Origin: Ruegeria sediminis | GTDB lineage: Bacteria; Pseudomonadota; Alphaproteobacteria; Rhodobacterales; Rhodobacteraceae | DNA: 64,000 nt | Reading direction: 5' to 3' | Assembly (NCBI RefSeq): GCF_005938215.1 | Contig: NZ_VCPD01000002.1 | Coordinates: forward strand, 434,001-498,000 | Part shown: piece by piece, positions 18,085-27,231 of the stretch | Position numbering within the stretch: the stretch's first letter is position 1 | Layout of the letters: the number at the start of each line of letters is the position of its first letter | Notes under the pieces: generated by a model | Told to the model about the DNA's origin: nothing | Databases searched by the model: none | Seen by the model: only the letters and a program-made list of their open reading frames with translations | Translations under genes and position numbers: made by a program

Positions 18085-18942
18085 TCAAAGCACCCGCAGC
18101 ATGTTCCGGATCATTCGCCCGACCGGCTCGTACAGGTCCGGGTCCTTCCAGTACCCGTTGTGCGACAACGGGTTCCATGAAGTGAAGATGTTCCCGGAAT
18201 TGATTGATACGTCGCGGATTTCCCGGCTTGCCACCAACAGATCATAGGCCGGAGCGCAGTCGCGCAGGGGATAACCCAGGACGTCATGCTTGTCGAAGAA
18301 ATTGTACCACCATGTCTGGAACCTGAGTCCTTGGGGCAGTGCAGAGTTCGGTGGAGCAATCGGCGTGATGCTGGCTTCAGGATAGGCAAACAGAAAGATC
18401 GGAATGTTGCACCCAAAGGTCATTATACCCGCCACCGTTTGCATGTTCCTGACCGGAGTGCTGTGCAGGGTTTGCCCGGTGTCCAGCAAGTGACGCTGCA
18501 GATCGTAGATGTAGTTGGACATGATGTGACCGCCGAGCGAATGCGCCAACAGCAGGACCGGCGCCTGATCTCCCACCTGCACCCGGACATCCTCCATCAC
18601 CCTGTCGACTTGCGCGTGAATCGCCTCGTAGGTCTTGTCGGTCCCGTCGGGTGTCTGCCGGTAGGACGCCGCATCCGAAAGGTTGCGCACGACGAATTCG
18701 CGGACATCATCATACCCGGTACGACGCTTGATTTTTCGCAGATACTCCTTCTGGCGTCCCTGAAGCACATGCGCCCACACGACTTCACGCCACGCGACCT
18801 CGCCCATGTCCGCCCCCACGAACCGTTCGACCCGCTTGTGCAGTTCCCGCGAGAAAGTCAGCGCCGAAGAAGGCTGCTCTACCCCCGAAAACTGGCTGCC
18901 CATGCCGTGAATGACCACGACCGCCATCTTGAAATTCGACAT
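18085..18942 (-). CDS. Alpha/beta-hydrolase (lipase-like) of unknown substrate
   Basis: A 285-residue protein starting MSNFKMAVVVIHGMGSQF, with the HGxG oxyanion region near the N-terminus. The nucleophile elbow is LAHSLGGH (Ser between His and Leu). A late HDVLGYPLRDC segment and the final SHNGYWKDPDLYEPV plausibly supply acid and His. There is no signal peptide. The ATG at 18942 is preceded by AAGGAG; the 62-residue longer frame is not supported. The substrate is unknown. Confidence 0.72.
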   Translation of the reverse strand: MSNFKMAVVVIHGMGSQFSGVEQPSSALTFSRELHKRVERFVGADMGEVAWREVVWAHVLQGRQKEYLRKIKRRTGYDDVREFVVRNLSDAASYRQTPDGTDKTYEAIHAQVDRVMEDVRVQVGDQAPVLLLAHSLGGHIMSNYIYDLQRHLLDTGQTLHSTPVRNMQTVAGIMTFGCNIPIFLFAYPEASITPIAPPNSALPQGLRFQTWWYNFFDKHDVLGYPLRDCAPAYDLLVASREIRDVSINSGNIFTSWNPLSHNGYWKDPDLYEPVGRMIRNMLRVL

Positions 18943-19115
18943 GCCGGTGCTCCTTGGAAAATCAGTTGTTGAAACGTGCTCCAAGCATACCCCAAACTGG
19001 GCCCGCCGCCCAAACCCCTGCGAGGAATGCTGCACGATTGCTGCCCGTGCAAAACTTCTGTAAGAATTCGGAAATAAACAGTCGTTCAATTCACAACGCC
19101 GGAGGGAGACTGTCC

Positions 19116-20258
19116 ATGGATTTCGCATTGACCGAGGAACAAACCGCCATTTTCGACATGGCTCATGCGTTCGGGCAGGAGAATATCGCCCCCTTCGCCC
19201 GCCAGTGGGAATCCGAAGGCACGATTCCCAAGGATCTGTGGCCGCGGATCGGCGAACTCGGCTTTGGCGGTCTCTACGTCTCGGAAGAATATGGCGGCAC
19301 CGGCCTCAGCCGGCTGGACGCCACGCTGGTTTTCGAGGCGCTGGCCATGTCCTGCCCTGCCGTCGGCTCGTTCCTGTCGATCCACAACATGTGCGGCGGC
19401 ATGATCGACAAGTTCGGCAGTGAGGAGACCAAGCAGAAATGGCTGCCGCAGCTTTGCACGCTGGAAAAGGTGTTCAGCTACTGCCTGACCGAGCCGGGAT
19501 CGGGCTCGGACGCGGCGGCGCTGAAGACGCGGGCGGAAAAGACCAACGAAGGCTACAAGCTGAACGGCACCAAGGCGTTCATCTCGGGCGGTTCCTATTC
19601 CGATGCCTACGTGACAATGGTGCGCACCGGCGAGGACGGACCCAAGGGCATTTCGACCGTGGTGGTCGAGGACGGCACACCGGGCCTCAGCTTCGGCGCG
19701 CTCGAGCACAAGATGGGCTGGCAGGCGCAGCCCACCGCGCAGGTGCAGTTCGACGACTGCGTGGTGCCGCATGACAACCTGATCGGTGAGGAAGGCCGCG
19801 GTTTCGTCTACGCCATGGCCGGTCTCGACGGCGGGCGGCTCAACATCTCGGCTGGTGCGCTGGGCGGCGCTCAGGCGGCGCTGGACATGACACTGCAATA
19901 CACGTCCGAGCGCAAGGCGTTCGGCACCACCATCGATCAGTTCCAAGGGCTGCAGTTTCGGCTTGCCGAGTTCGAAACCCGCCTGCAGGCCGCGCGCACT
20001 TTCCTGCGGCAAGCGGCCTGGAAGCTGGACAATGGCGCACCTGACGCCAGCAAGTTCTGCGCCATGGCCAAACTGATGGTGACCGACACCGCCTTCGATG
20101 TGGCAAATGGCTGTCTTCAGCTGTTCGGCGGTTATGGCTATCTCGCTGACTACGGAGTGGAGAAGATTGTCCGCGATCTGCGAGTCCACCAGATCCTCGA
20201 AGGCACCAACGAGATCATGCGGGTGATCATCGCCCGCCACATGCTCGCCAACCGCTGA
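19116..20258 (+). CDS. Acyl-CoA dehydrogenase, probable isobutyryl-CoA dehydrogenase
   Basis: A 380-residue FAD-dependent acyl-CoA dehydrogenase. It starts MDFALTEEQTAIFDMAHAF. YCLTEPGSGSDAA is the FAD/substrate signature. The C-terminal DLRVHQILEGTNEIMR contains the catalytic-region Glu of the isobutyryl/short-branched group. Position directly before 3-hydroxyisobutyryl-CoA hydrolase and mmsB points to isobutyryl-CoA oxidation to methacrylyl-CoA in valine breakdown. GGAGGGAG precedes the ATG. The specificity is inferred from context. Confidence 0.92.
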   Translation: MDFALTEEQTAIFDMAHAFGQENIAPFARQWESEGTIPKDLWPRIGELGFGGLYVSEEYGGTGLSRLDATLVFEALAMSCPAVGSFLSIHNMCGGMIDKFGSEETKQKWLPQLCTLEKVFSYCLTEPGSGSDAAALKTRAEKTNEGYKLNGTKAFISGGSYSDAYVTMVRTGEDGPKGISTVVVEDGTPGLSFGALEHKMGWQAQPTAQVQFDDCVVPHDNLIGEEGRGFVYAMAGLDGGRLNISAGALGGAQAALDMTLQYTSERKAFGTTIDQFQGLQFRLAEFETRLQAARTFLRQAAWKLDNGAPDASKFCAMAKLMVTDTAFDVANGCLQLFGGYGYLADYGVEKIVRDLRVHQILEGTNEIMRVIIARHMLANR

Positions 20259-20266
20259 GGGATCCG

Positions 20267-21307
20267 ATGCCCGATATCGATATCCGCGTCACCGGCCGCG
20301 CCGGCCGCATCACTCTGACCCGACCGCAGGCGCTGAATGCGCTGAGCTATGACATGTGCATGGCGATCGATACCGCACTGCGCAACTGGCGCGAGGATGA
20401 CGACGTGGACCTCGTCATTCTGGACGCGGAAGGTGACAAAGCGTTTTGTGCCGGCGGCGATATTGCCGAGCTTTACGAGACAGGCACCAAGGGCGACTAC
20501 GGCTACGGCCGCAGGTTCTGGCGCGACGAATACCGCATGAACGCGATGATCTTCGAGTATCCCAAACCGGTCGTCAGTTTCATGCAGGGCTTCACGATGG
20601 GCGGAGGTGTCGGCATCGGATGCCACGGTACGCATCGCGTCGTTTGCGAAAGTTCCAAGATCGCCATGCCGGAATGCGGCATCGGGCTGATCCCCGACGT
20701 GGGCGGAACTCTGATGCTGTCGCTGGCGCCGGGCCGAGTCGGTGAATACCTGGGGCTGACGGCCGGCCGCATGGGACCGGATGACGCGGTTTTTGCCGGC
20801 TTTGCCGACCACTACATTCCGCGGTCGCACTGGGAAGCCCTGATCGAGATGCTCGAAGCTTCGGGCGATGCGGAGCACGTCAAGACCCATGCCGAAACGG
20901 CGCCGGCGGGCGGGCTCAGGGCCTTGCAGCCCGAGATCAATGCGCATTTCGCCGGAGAAACGCTGGGTGACGTCCTGACATCGCTGCGCAACGCCGACAG
21001 TGATTTCGCCCGTGAAACGCTCAAGATCCTGGGCCGCAACAGCCCGATCTCAATGGCATGTACGGTCGAGATGCTGCACCGGTTGCGCGGCCCGTCGCTG
21101 AACATCCGCAAGGCATTGGAACTGGAATACCGTTTCACCCATCGCGCGATGGAGCACGGCGATTTCCTGGAAGGCATCCGGGCCCAGATCATTGACAAGG
21201 ACCGCAATCCGCAGTGGCAATATGCCGACATGAACGTTCCGGCGGTGGCGGTCTCGAATATGCTGCAACCGCTGGGCGCGGATGCCCTGACATTCGAGGA
21301 GGACTGA
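20267..21307 (+). CDS. 3-hydroxyisobutyryl-CoA hydrolase (crotonase family)
   Basis: A 346-residue crotonase-fold protein. CAGGDIAELYE forms the first oxyanion loop and GFTMGGGVGIGCHGTHR the second. SKIAMPECGIGLIPDVGG contains the catalytic Glu and Asp typical of HIBCH-type hydrolases rather than hydratases. The length of about 350, longer than simple enoyl-CoA hydratases, also fits HIBCH. It would release free 3-hydroxyisobutyrate for MmsB, whose gene starts 4 bp downstream. It lies 8 bp after the acyl-CoA dehydrogenase gene, so this is an operon. Confidence 0.92.
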   Translation: MPDIDIRVTGRAGRITLTRPQALNALSYDMCMAIDTALRNWREDDDVDLVILDAEGDKAFCAGGDIAELYETGTKGDYGYGRRFWRDEYRMNAMIFEYPKPVVSFMQGFTMGGGVGIGCHGTHRVVCESSKIAMPECGIGLIPDVGGTLMLSLAPGRVGEYLGLTAGRMGPDDAVFAGFADHYIPRSHWEALIEMLEASGDAEHVKTHAETAPAGGLRALQPEINAHFAGETLGDVLTSLRNADSDFARETLKILGRNSPISMACTVEMLHRLRGPSLNIRKALELEYRFTHRAMEHGDFLEGIRAQIIDKDRNPQWQYADMNVPAVAVSNMLQPLGADALTFEED

Positions 21308-21310
21308 GAA

Positions 21311-22183
21311 ATGAAGATCGGGTTCATTGGCCTGGGCAACATGGGCGCGCCGATGGCCGCCAACCTGGCAAAGGCGGGGCATGAGGTCGTGGGCTTTGAC
21401 ATGGCGGATGTCGCGGTCGAGGGCGTCTCGATGGCCGCAAGCGGCGCCGATGCAGCCAAAGGCGCAGATGTGGTCATCACAATGCTCCCAAACGGCCAGA
21501 TCCTGCGCGCCGTGGCAAATGAGATCATTCCGGTCATGACCAAGGGTGCCGCTTTTGTCGATTGTTCGACCGTCGATGTGGACAGCGCCCGCGAAGTCGC
21601 GCAACAGGCCGCCGCCGCCGGGCTGCTGCCGGTCGATGCGCCGGTGTCGGGCGGCGTTGGCGGCGCGTCCGCCGGGACGCTGACATTCATGGCGGGCGGC
21701 CCGGCCGAAGCCTTCGCAAAGGCAGAACCCTTGTTCGCGATCATGGGCCAGAAGGCCGTGCATTGCGGCGATTCCGGGGCCGGTCAGGCAGCCAAGATCT
21801 GCAACAACATGATCCTTGGCGTCACCATGATCGCCACTTGCGAGGCCTTCGCTTTGGCCGACAAGCTGGGCCTGGACCGGCAGAAGATGTTTGACGTGGT
21901 CAGCACCTCATCGGGTTACAGCTGGACCATGAACGCCTATTGCCCCGCCCCCGGAGTTGGCCCGCAATCGCCGGCGGACAATGACTACAAGCCCGGCTTC
22001 GCCGCCGAACTGATGCTCAAGGACCTGCGCCTCAGCCAGCAGGCCGCCGCCAGCGCCGATGCCGACACGCCGATGGGCCAAGCTGCCACCGCGCTCTACG
22101 AGCGGTTCGTTGAACAGGAAAACGGCAAGGGCATGGACTTCTCGGCGATGCTGCCGAGGTTCGAAAAGCGCGGCAGGGGCTGA
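21311..22183 (+). CDS. mmsB: 3-hydroxyisobutyrate dehydrogenase
   Basis: A 290-residue NAD-dependent beta-hydroxyacid dehydrogenase. The N-terminal Rossmann motif is KIGFIGLGNMGAPMAANLAKAG, and the substrate-binding signature is DAPVSGGVGGASAGTLTFM. The catalytic Lys lies in GAGQAAKICNNM. It oxidises 3-hydroxyisobutyrate to methylmalonate semialdehyde, the substrate of MmsA encoded upstream. It is the third gene of the acyl-CoA dehydrogenase/hydrolase/mmsB operon. Confidence 0.95.
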   Translation: MKIGFIGLGNMGAPMAANLAKAGHEVVGFDMADVAVEGVSMAASGADAAKGADVVITMLPNGQILRAVANEIIPVMTKGAAFVDCSTVDVDSAREVAQQAAAAGLLPVDAPVSGGVGGASAGTLTFMAGGPAEAFAKAEPLFAIMGQKAVHCGDSGAGQAAKICNNMILGVTMIATCEAFALADKLGLDRQKMFDVVSTSSGYSWTMNAYCPAPGVGPQSPADNDYKPGFAAELMLKDLRLSQQAAASADADTPMGQAATALYERFVEQENGKGMDFSAMLPRFEKRGRG

Positions 22184-22235
22184 AACGGATTTGGCGGCGA
22201 TTTCTTGCGCAAGGCGATGAATCCGAGCCCGGCAC

Positions 22236-22266
22236 CCATACCATGCGGCGACGCCGCAAGGTATGG
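22236..22266. repeat. Nested palindrome upstream of the RcnB-like gene
   Basis: CCATACC (22236-22242) pairs with GGTATGG (22260-22266), and inside it TGCGGC (22244-22249) pairs with GCCGCA (22253-22258), with one A/A mismatch and a GAC loop. This 13-bp hairpin lies 31 bp before the next start codon and has no T run, so it is not an ordinary terminator. Confidence 0.6.
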
Positions 22267-22297
22267 TCGGGGCACCACCGCGAAAGGACGCAATACG

Positions 22298-22708
22298 ATG
22301 AAAGCCCTGGCCAGCACCGCAGCAATTCTGGCGTTGCTTCTGACCCCCGCCGCGACCCTGGCCGGAAACGGCAACGACAAGGGCAAGGGCAAGGGGCAAG
22401 ACAGGAACAGCGTGAAGGTTCAGCGGGTCGCCCCGCAACAGGGGATCGTCGCCGGGACCGGCGTCGGCCACTGCCCGCCTGGGCTTGCCAAGAAAGCCGT
22501 GCCGTGCGTTCCCCCCGGTCAGGTCAAGAACCGTTACAAGGTCGGCGACTACATCACCCGGGACTATGTCTGGATCAACGATCCCGACCGCTACGGCCTG
22601 CGCCGCGACGGCTACTACGTCCGCGCCGGGGACTACGTCTATAGCGTGAACCGGCAGACGCACGAGGTGCTGAACCTCATCGGCGCGGTGGCGGACATCT
22701 TGTACTGA
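22298..22708 (+). CDS. Exported RcnB-like protein
   Basis: A 136-residue protein with a Sec signal (MKALASTAAILALLLTPAATLA), then a Gly/Lys/Asp low-complexity linker. The C-terminal domain (YKVGDYITRDYVWINDPDRYGLRRDGYYVRAGDYVY) matches the RcnB domain, named from the E. coli periplasmic nickel/cobalt homeostasis protein. A conserved two-Cys stretch (GHCPPGLAKKAVPCVPPGQ) precedes it. The ATG at 22298 follows AAAGGACG. Such proteins are often misnamed excinuclease subunits in related genomes. The metal role here is unproven. Confidence 0.8.
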   Translation: MKALASTAAILALLLTPAATLAGNGNDKGKGKGQDRNSVKVQRVAPQQGIVAGTGVGHCPPGLAKKAVPCVPPGQVKNRYKVGDYITRDYVWINDPDRYGLRRDGYYVRAGDYVYSVNRQTHEVLNLIGAVADILY

Positions 22709-22710
22709 AA

Positions 22711-23295
22711 TCAGGCGTAGGGGTTCCCGGGCGTCCGGTCCTCGGACAAGCTGTCCTGCCGCTTGAGAACCAGTTCCTCGATCGCGTCGGAAAGATGGAC
22801 GCGGGTGATGTTGTAGTCCCCGCGTGACAGACGGATCCGGTGCGCCCGGATCAGCACATCCGCATGGGTACATCCTGCCGGAGGATCGAAACGGTAGCTC
22901 GCGAGTTCGATCAGCAACCCGAGCGGGTCCATGAAATAGATCGAATCCATGAACCCCCGGTCCTTTGGGCCGGAATGACTTATCCCCCGCTCGTCCAACC
23001 GTTCCACGGCCTGCCAAAAGGTCGCCTGCGAGACGTTGAAAGCCAGATGATGCACGCAGCCTGGATCCGTCGGCGTTCGATCAGGAGTGCCCTGGCGGCC
23101 TTCGTTGGTGAATACGGTGATAAGCCGCCCGTCGCCCGGATCGAAATAGACATGACCCTCATCCGGGTTGTCGAGGTTGGGCTGTTCAAAGACAAAGGGC
23201 ATGCCCAGCACGCCTTCCCAGAAATCGATGGTGCTTTGCCGGTCCGCACCGGTCAGCGTGATGTGGTGAACCCCTTGCGTTTGCAGCTTGCGCAT
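22711..23295 (-). CDS. VOC-family (glyoxalase/dioxygenase fold) protein
   Basis: A 194-residue vicinal-oxygen-chelate protein. The N-terminal half begins VHHITLTGADRQSTIDFWEGVLGMPFVFEQ with a metal-ligand His, and the second half has VHHLAFNVS and DPLGLLIELASY with the ligand Glu. The fold covers ring-cleaving dioxygenases, glyoxalases and resistance proteins; the substrate is unknown. The ATG at 23295 has GGAGG upstream. It converges on the RcnB-like gene with only 2 bp between stops. Confidence 0.82.
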   Translation of the reverse strand: MRKLQTQGVHHITLTGADRQSTIDFWEGVLGMPFVFEQPNLDNPDEGHVYFDPGDGRLITVFTNEGRQGTPDRTPTDPGCVHHLAFNVSQATFWQAVERLDERGISHSGPKDRGFMDSIYFMDPLGLLIELASYRFDPPAGCTHADVLIRAHRIRLSRGDYNITRVHLSDAIEELVLKRQDSLSEDRTPGNPYA

Positions 23296-23385
23296 TGTTG
23301 ATGCCCTCCAAAGTGCTTGGAAAGAGTGCCACAATCCCGGCAATCTTTGCAGCCCGCAGGAGAGCGGCGGAAGATTGCGACGCGA

Positions 23386-26244
23386 TTATTCTGCCGCCAC
23401 CCGCCGACCGTCCAGCATCGGTTTCAGATACCGCCCAGTGTGGCTTCGTTCGACCGCGGCAACGTCTTCGGGCGTGCCTTTGGCCACGATCTCTCCGCCG
23501 CCGTCGCCGCCTTCGGGTCCGATGTCGATGATGTGGTCCGCGGTTTTCACCACGTCGAGGTTGTGTTCGATCACCACCACCGTATTGCCCTGATCGACAA
23601 GTTCATGCAGCACTTCCAACAGCTTGCGCACGTCCTCGAAATGCAGACCCGTCGTGGGCTCATCCAGTATGTAGAGCGTGCGACCGGTCGAACGCTTGCT
23701 GAGCTCCTTCGACAGTTTCACACGCTGCGCCTCGCCCCCCGACAGGGTTGTCGCCTGCTGCCCGACCTTGATGTAACCCAGCCCTACCCGTGCCAGGGCA
23801 TCCATCTTGTCCCGGATCGCCGGCACTGCCTTGAAGAACTCCTGTGCGTCCTCGACCGTCATGTCCAGAACGTCGGCGATGGATTTTCCCTTGAACTTGA
23901 TCTCGAGCGTTTCGCGGTTGTACCGCGCGCCCTTGCAGGTCTCGCAGGTGACGTAGACATCTGGCAGAAAGTGCATTTCGATCTTGATGACGCCATCGCC
24001 CTGGCAGGCTTCACAGCGCCCGCCCTTGACGTTGAAGCTGAACCGGCCCGGCTTGTAACCTCGCGCCTTGGCCTCGGGCAGACCGGCGAACCAGTCGCGG
24101 ATCGGCGTGAAGGCACCCGTGTAGGTCGCCGGGTTCGACCGCGGAGTGCGTCCGATGGGACGCTGATCGATGTCGATCACCTTGTCGAGAAATTCAAGCC
24201 CCTTGATGGTCTCGCAGGGCGCTGGCGTCTGCCGGGCCCCGTTCAGCCGCATCGAGGCCGTTTTGAACAGCGTCTCGATGGTCAGTGTCGACTTTCCGCC
24301 GCCGGACACGCCGGTCACGCAGACGAACTTGCCCAATGGGAAATCGGCGGTGACTTCCTTGAGGTTGTTGCCCGTCGCCTTGACCACGGTCACCTTTTTG
24401 CCGTTGCCGGCGCGCCGCTTGGCCGGCACGGAAATCTCGCGCAACCCGGCCAGGTATTGCCCCGTGATCGAGGCCGGATCCGCCGCGATGTCGGCGGGCG
24501 TTCCGTGGCTGACCACCTGCCCGCCGTGCACGCCCGCGCCCGGGCCGATGTCGAAGACGTAATCCGCCTCGCGGATCGCCTCTTCGTCATGCTCGACGAC
24601 AATCACCGTATTGCCTTGGTCGCGCAGGTTCTTGAGCGTGCCCAGAAGCCGCCCGTTGTCGCGCTGATGCAGGCCGATGGACGGTTCGTCCAGAACATAT
24701 AGAACGCCAGTCAGGCCAGACCCGATCTGGCTGGCCAGGCGAATGCGCTGGCTCTCGCCGCCGGACAGCGTGCCGCTTGAACGCGACAGCGTTAGGTATT
24801 CGAGCCCGACGTTGTTCAGGAAACCAAGGCGCTCGCGGATCTCCTTGAGGATGGCGCGCGCGATTTCGTTCTTCTGCACGCTCAGTTGTCCAGGGGCTTC
24901 TTCGATCCAGGCCAAGGCCTCTCTGATCGACATCTGGACCACGTTGCCGACATGCAGGCCGGCGATTTTGACCGCCAGCGCCTCTTCCCGCAGGCGATGG
25001 CCGCGGCAGGTGCCACAGGGCCTGTTGTTCTGGTACCGCTCGAATTCCTCGCGGATCCAGGCGCTGTCAGTTTCGCGATAGCGACGTTCCATGTTGGGGA
25101 TCACGCCCTCGAAGGTGCGCGTCACCTGGTACACTCGACCGCCCTCGTCATAGCGGAACGGGATCTCTTCTTCGCCCGAGCCATACAGGAACACCTGCTG
25201 CACGTGCGGCGGCAATTCTTTCCAAGGGGTATTCTTGTCGAATTCGTAGTGGCGGGCGATGGCTTCGATGGTCTGCAGGAAATAGGGCGACTTGCCCTTT
25301 CGCCAGGGCGCCAGCGCGCCGTCATAGACCTTGAGCGTCTGATCCGGCACGACCAGCCTTTCGTCGAAGAACAACTCGACCCCAAGACCGTCGCAATCCG
25401 GGCAGGCCCCGAACGGCGCGTTGAACGAGAACAGGCGCGGTTCGATCTCGGGAATGGTGAAACCGCTGACCGGGCAGGCGAAATTCTCGGAGAAGGTGAT
25501 GCGCTCCGGCTCGCCCTCGCGCGGGGCGGTTTCCAGGATGGCGATGCCGTCGGCCAGATCCAGTGCGGTGCGCAGGCTGTCAGCCAGCCGGGTTTCCATC
25601 CCCTCGCGCACGACCAGGCGATCCACCACCACGTCGATGTCATGACGGTACTTCTTGTCCAGGGTGGGCGGTTCGTCCAGTTCATGGAATTGGCCATCGA
25701 CCTTGACGCGTTGGAACCCCTGCTTGCGAAGTTCAAGAAACTCCTTGCGGTATTCGCCTTTGCGGTCGCGCACGATAGGAGCCAGCAGATAGCCTCGCGT
25801 GCCCTCCTCCATCGCCATGATCCGGTCTACCATGTCCTGCACCTGCTGCGCCTCGATGGGCTGGCCGGTGGCGGGGCTGTAGGGCGTTCCCGCGCGGGCG
25901 AAAAGCAGGCGCAGGTAGTCATAGATCTCGGTAACCGTGCCGACGGTCGAGCGCGGGTTCTTGCTGGTGGTCTTTTGTTCGATCGAGATTGCCGGGGACA
26001 GGCCGCTGATGTGATCCACATCCGGCTTTTCCATCATGTCGAGAAACTGGCGCGCATAGGCCGAAAGGCTTTCGACATAGCGCCGCTGGCCTTCGGCATA
26101 GATCGTGTCAAAGGCGAGGCTGGACTTGCCCGACCCCGACAGGCCAGTGATAACCACCAACTGATCGCGCGGGATATCCACGTCGATGCCCTTGAGATTG
26201 TGCTCGCGCGCGCCGCGCACCTCGATGGTCTTCAACTCTGCCAT
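23386..26244 (-). CDS. uvrA: Excinuclease ABC subunit A
   Basis: The 952-residue DNA-damage-recognition ATPase of nucleotide excision repair. Two ABC modules are present: Walker [15 protein letters not shown] near residue 32 and [14 protein letters not shown] near 645, each with an ABC signature ([23 protein letters not shown]). Zinc-finger cysteines appear in CPDCDGLG and in the [18 protein letters not shown] pair. Length and ends match the family. No SOS box was identified in the short divergent region shared with the rhodanese gene. Confidence 0.97.
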   Translation of the reverse strand: MAELKTIEVRGAREHNLKGIDVDIPRDQLVVITGLSGSGKSSLAFDTIYAEGQRRYVESLSAYARQFLDMMEKPDVDHISGLSPAISIEQKTTSKNPRSTVGTVTEIYDYLRLLFARAGTPYSPATGQPIEAQQVQDMVDRIMAMEEGTRGYLLAPIVRDRKGEYRKEFLELRKQGFQRVKVDGQFHELDEPPTLDKKYRHDIDVVVDRLVVREGMETRLADSLRTALDLADGIAILETAPREGEPERITFSENFACPVSGFTIPEIEPRLFSFNAPFGACPDCDGLGVELFFDERLVVPDQTLKVYDGALAPWRKGKSPYFLQTIEAIARHYEFDKNTPWKELPPHVQQVFLYGSGEEEIPFRYDEGGRVYQVTRTFEGVIPNMERRYRETDSAWIREEFERYQNNRPCGTCRGHRLREEALAVKIAGLHVGNVVQMSIREALAWIEEAPGQLSVQKNEIARAILKEIRERLGFLNNVGLEYLTLSRSSGTLSGGESQRIRLASQIGSGLTGVLYVLDEPSIGLHQRDNGRLLGTLKNLRDQGNTVIVVEHDEEAIREADYVFDIGPGAGVHGGQVVSHGTPADIAADPASITGQYLAGLREISVPAKRRAGNGKKVTVVKATGNNLKEVTADFPLGKFVCVTGVSGGGKSTLTIETLFKTASMRLNGARQTPAPCETIKGLEFLDKVIDIDQRPIGRTPRSNPATYTGAFTPIRDWFAGLPEAKARGYKPGRFSFNVKGGRCEACQGDGVIKIEMHFLPDVYVTCETCKGARYNRETLEIKFKGKSIADVLDMTVEDAQEFFKAVPAIRDKMDALARVGLGYIKVGQQATTLSGGEAQRVKLSKELSKRSTGRTLYILDEPTTGLHFEDVRKLLEVLHELVDQGNTVVVIEHNLDVVKTADHIIDIGPEGGDGGGEIVAKGTPEDVAAVERSHTGRYLKPMLDGRRVAAE

Positions 26245-26411
26245 GTCGCCCCCGGTTCCAACCTTCTAAGAGATAGGCGAGCGGCAGCGAGTCTCCAAGT
26301 CAAAATAGTGAACAAAATGCGAACAAGCGCGACAATGCCGAAATCCATTGTATTCCGTTTTGTGAATGTTATATGCCTTGCGGCACCAAGACACCAGGAT
26401 GGATCGACGCC

Positions 26412-26771
26412 ATGTTCAAACTGAGCAGCATTCTGAACCGCGGCCTGAGCGTCGAGGATGCCATCGAAGGTATCGGCACGGGGACCGTGACCGTGATCGA
26501 CGTCCGGGACCACGCCGAAGTGCGAAGCACGGGCAAGGCGACCGGCGCGCTGCACATTCCGCTTGCGAGGCTGCAGGACATGGCGAACCCGTCCCATCCC
26601 GATTTTCATGATGGACTGCGGACCGAGAGGAGCATCGCGGTCTATTGCGCGTCTGGCGGGCGAAGCATGGCTGGCAAGCAGATCCTGCGGAAGTTGGGCT
26701 ATCGGGACGTCCACAACATCGGCGGGCTGGGCCACTGGGTTAAGGCCGGCGGCAAGGTCGAGCCTGTCTGA
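26412..26771 (+). CDS. Single-domain rhodanese-like protein
   Basis: A 119-residue rhodanese domain. VTVIDVRDHAEVRSTGKATGALHIPL is the CH2A region, and IAVYCASGGRSMAGKQIL is the active-site loop with C79. Such proteins carry sulfane sulfur as a persulfide; the partner is unknown. The ATG at 26412 is chosen because AGGATGG lies upstream; an earlier ATG at 26373 would add 13 residues. It is divergent from uvrA and followed by tRNA-Asp genes on the other strand. Confidence 0.85.
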   Translation: MFKLSSILNRGLSVEDAIEGIGTGTVTVIDVRDHAEVRSTGKATGALHIPLARLQDMANPSHPDFHDGLRTERSIAVYCASGGRSMAGKQILRKLGYRDVHNIGGLGHWVKAGGKVEPV

Positions 26772-26831
26772 TCCGGTTGCCCGCAAAGCAAACGCGAGGC
26801 GCCGCGACTTATCAAATTACGGAAGAAGAAG

Positions 26832-26908
26832 TGGCGCGGTTGACGGGGCTCGAACCCGCGACCCCCGGCGTGACAGGCCGGTACTCTAACCAACTGAGCT
26901 ACAACCGC
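26832..26908 (-). tRNA. tRNA-Asp (GTC), second copy
   Basis: A 77-nt tRNA with encoded CCA. The acceptor GCGGTTG pairs with CAACCGC. The anticodon loop CTGTCAC gives anticodon GTC, hence Asp. The T arm GGGTTCGAGCC is intact. It is identical to the copy 48 bp away and lies downstream of it in transcription order. Confidence 0.95.
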
Positions 26909-26956
26909 GCATCTATGTCTTGGATCCCTTGACCCGGATCCGGGGCTGGACAGCGG

Positions 26957-27033
26957 TGGCGCGGTTGACGGGGCTCGAACCCGCGACCCCCGGCGTGACA
27001 GGCCGGTACTCTAACCAACTGAGCTACAACCGC
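26957..27033 (-). tRNA. tRNA-Asp (GTC), first copy
   Basis: A 77-nt tRNA with the same acceptor, anticodon GTC and encoded CCA as its neighbour. It is promoter-proximal in a two-gene tRNA-Asp unit. A strong -35/-10 pair lies 36-65 bp upstream. Confidence 0.95.
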
Positions 27034-27068
27034 TCGCTGCCCGCTCAATCATCGCTGAGCGTTGCGGT

Positions 27069-27097
27069 GTATTATGGCTACGCCCGAGCATCGTCAA
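27069..27097 (-). promoter_or_regulatory. Promoter of the tRNA-Asp pair
   Basis: On the minus strand, a TTGACG -35 (27097-27092) is separated by 17 nt from a TAATAC -10 (27074-27069), placing transcription start about 30 bp before the first tRNA-Asp. Confidence 0.7.
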
Positions 27098-27231
27098 GCG
27101 GACATTCCAACTTTTTTCGTTTCGGGCCGAAAAATTGATGATCCCGCATGAGGTCTCGTAGGCAGACGGCTTGCGGCCTCTCGTTATTTATCGTTACAAA
27201 ATAGCGCCTTATGATCCGTTGCGGCTTGGCC

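Noticed and set aside
24886..26424. A 512-codon plus-strand ORF opposite uvrA
   Set aside because: uvrA on the minus strand is unambiguous, and the shadow has no recognisable start or domain.
26832..27033. tRNA pair as an integration hotspot or attachment site
   Set aside because: No integrase, no direct repeat of the tRNA end elsewhere in the window, and ordinary housekeeping genes on both sides.
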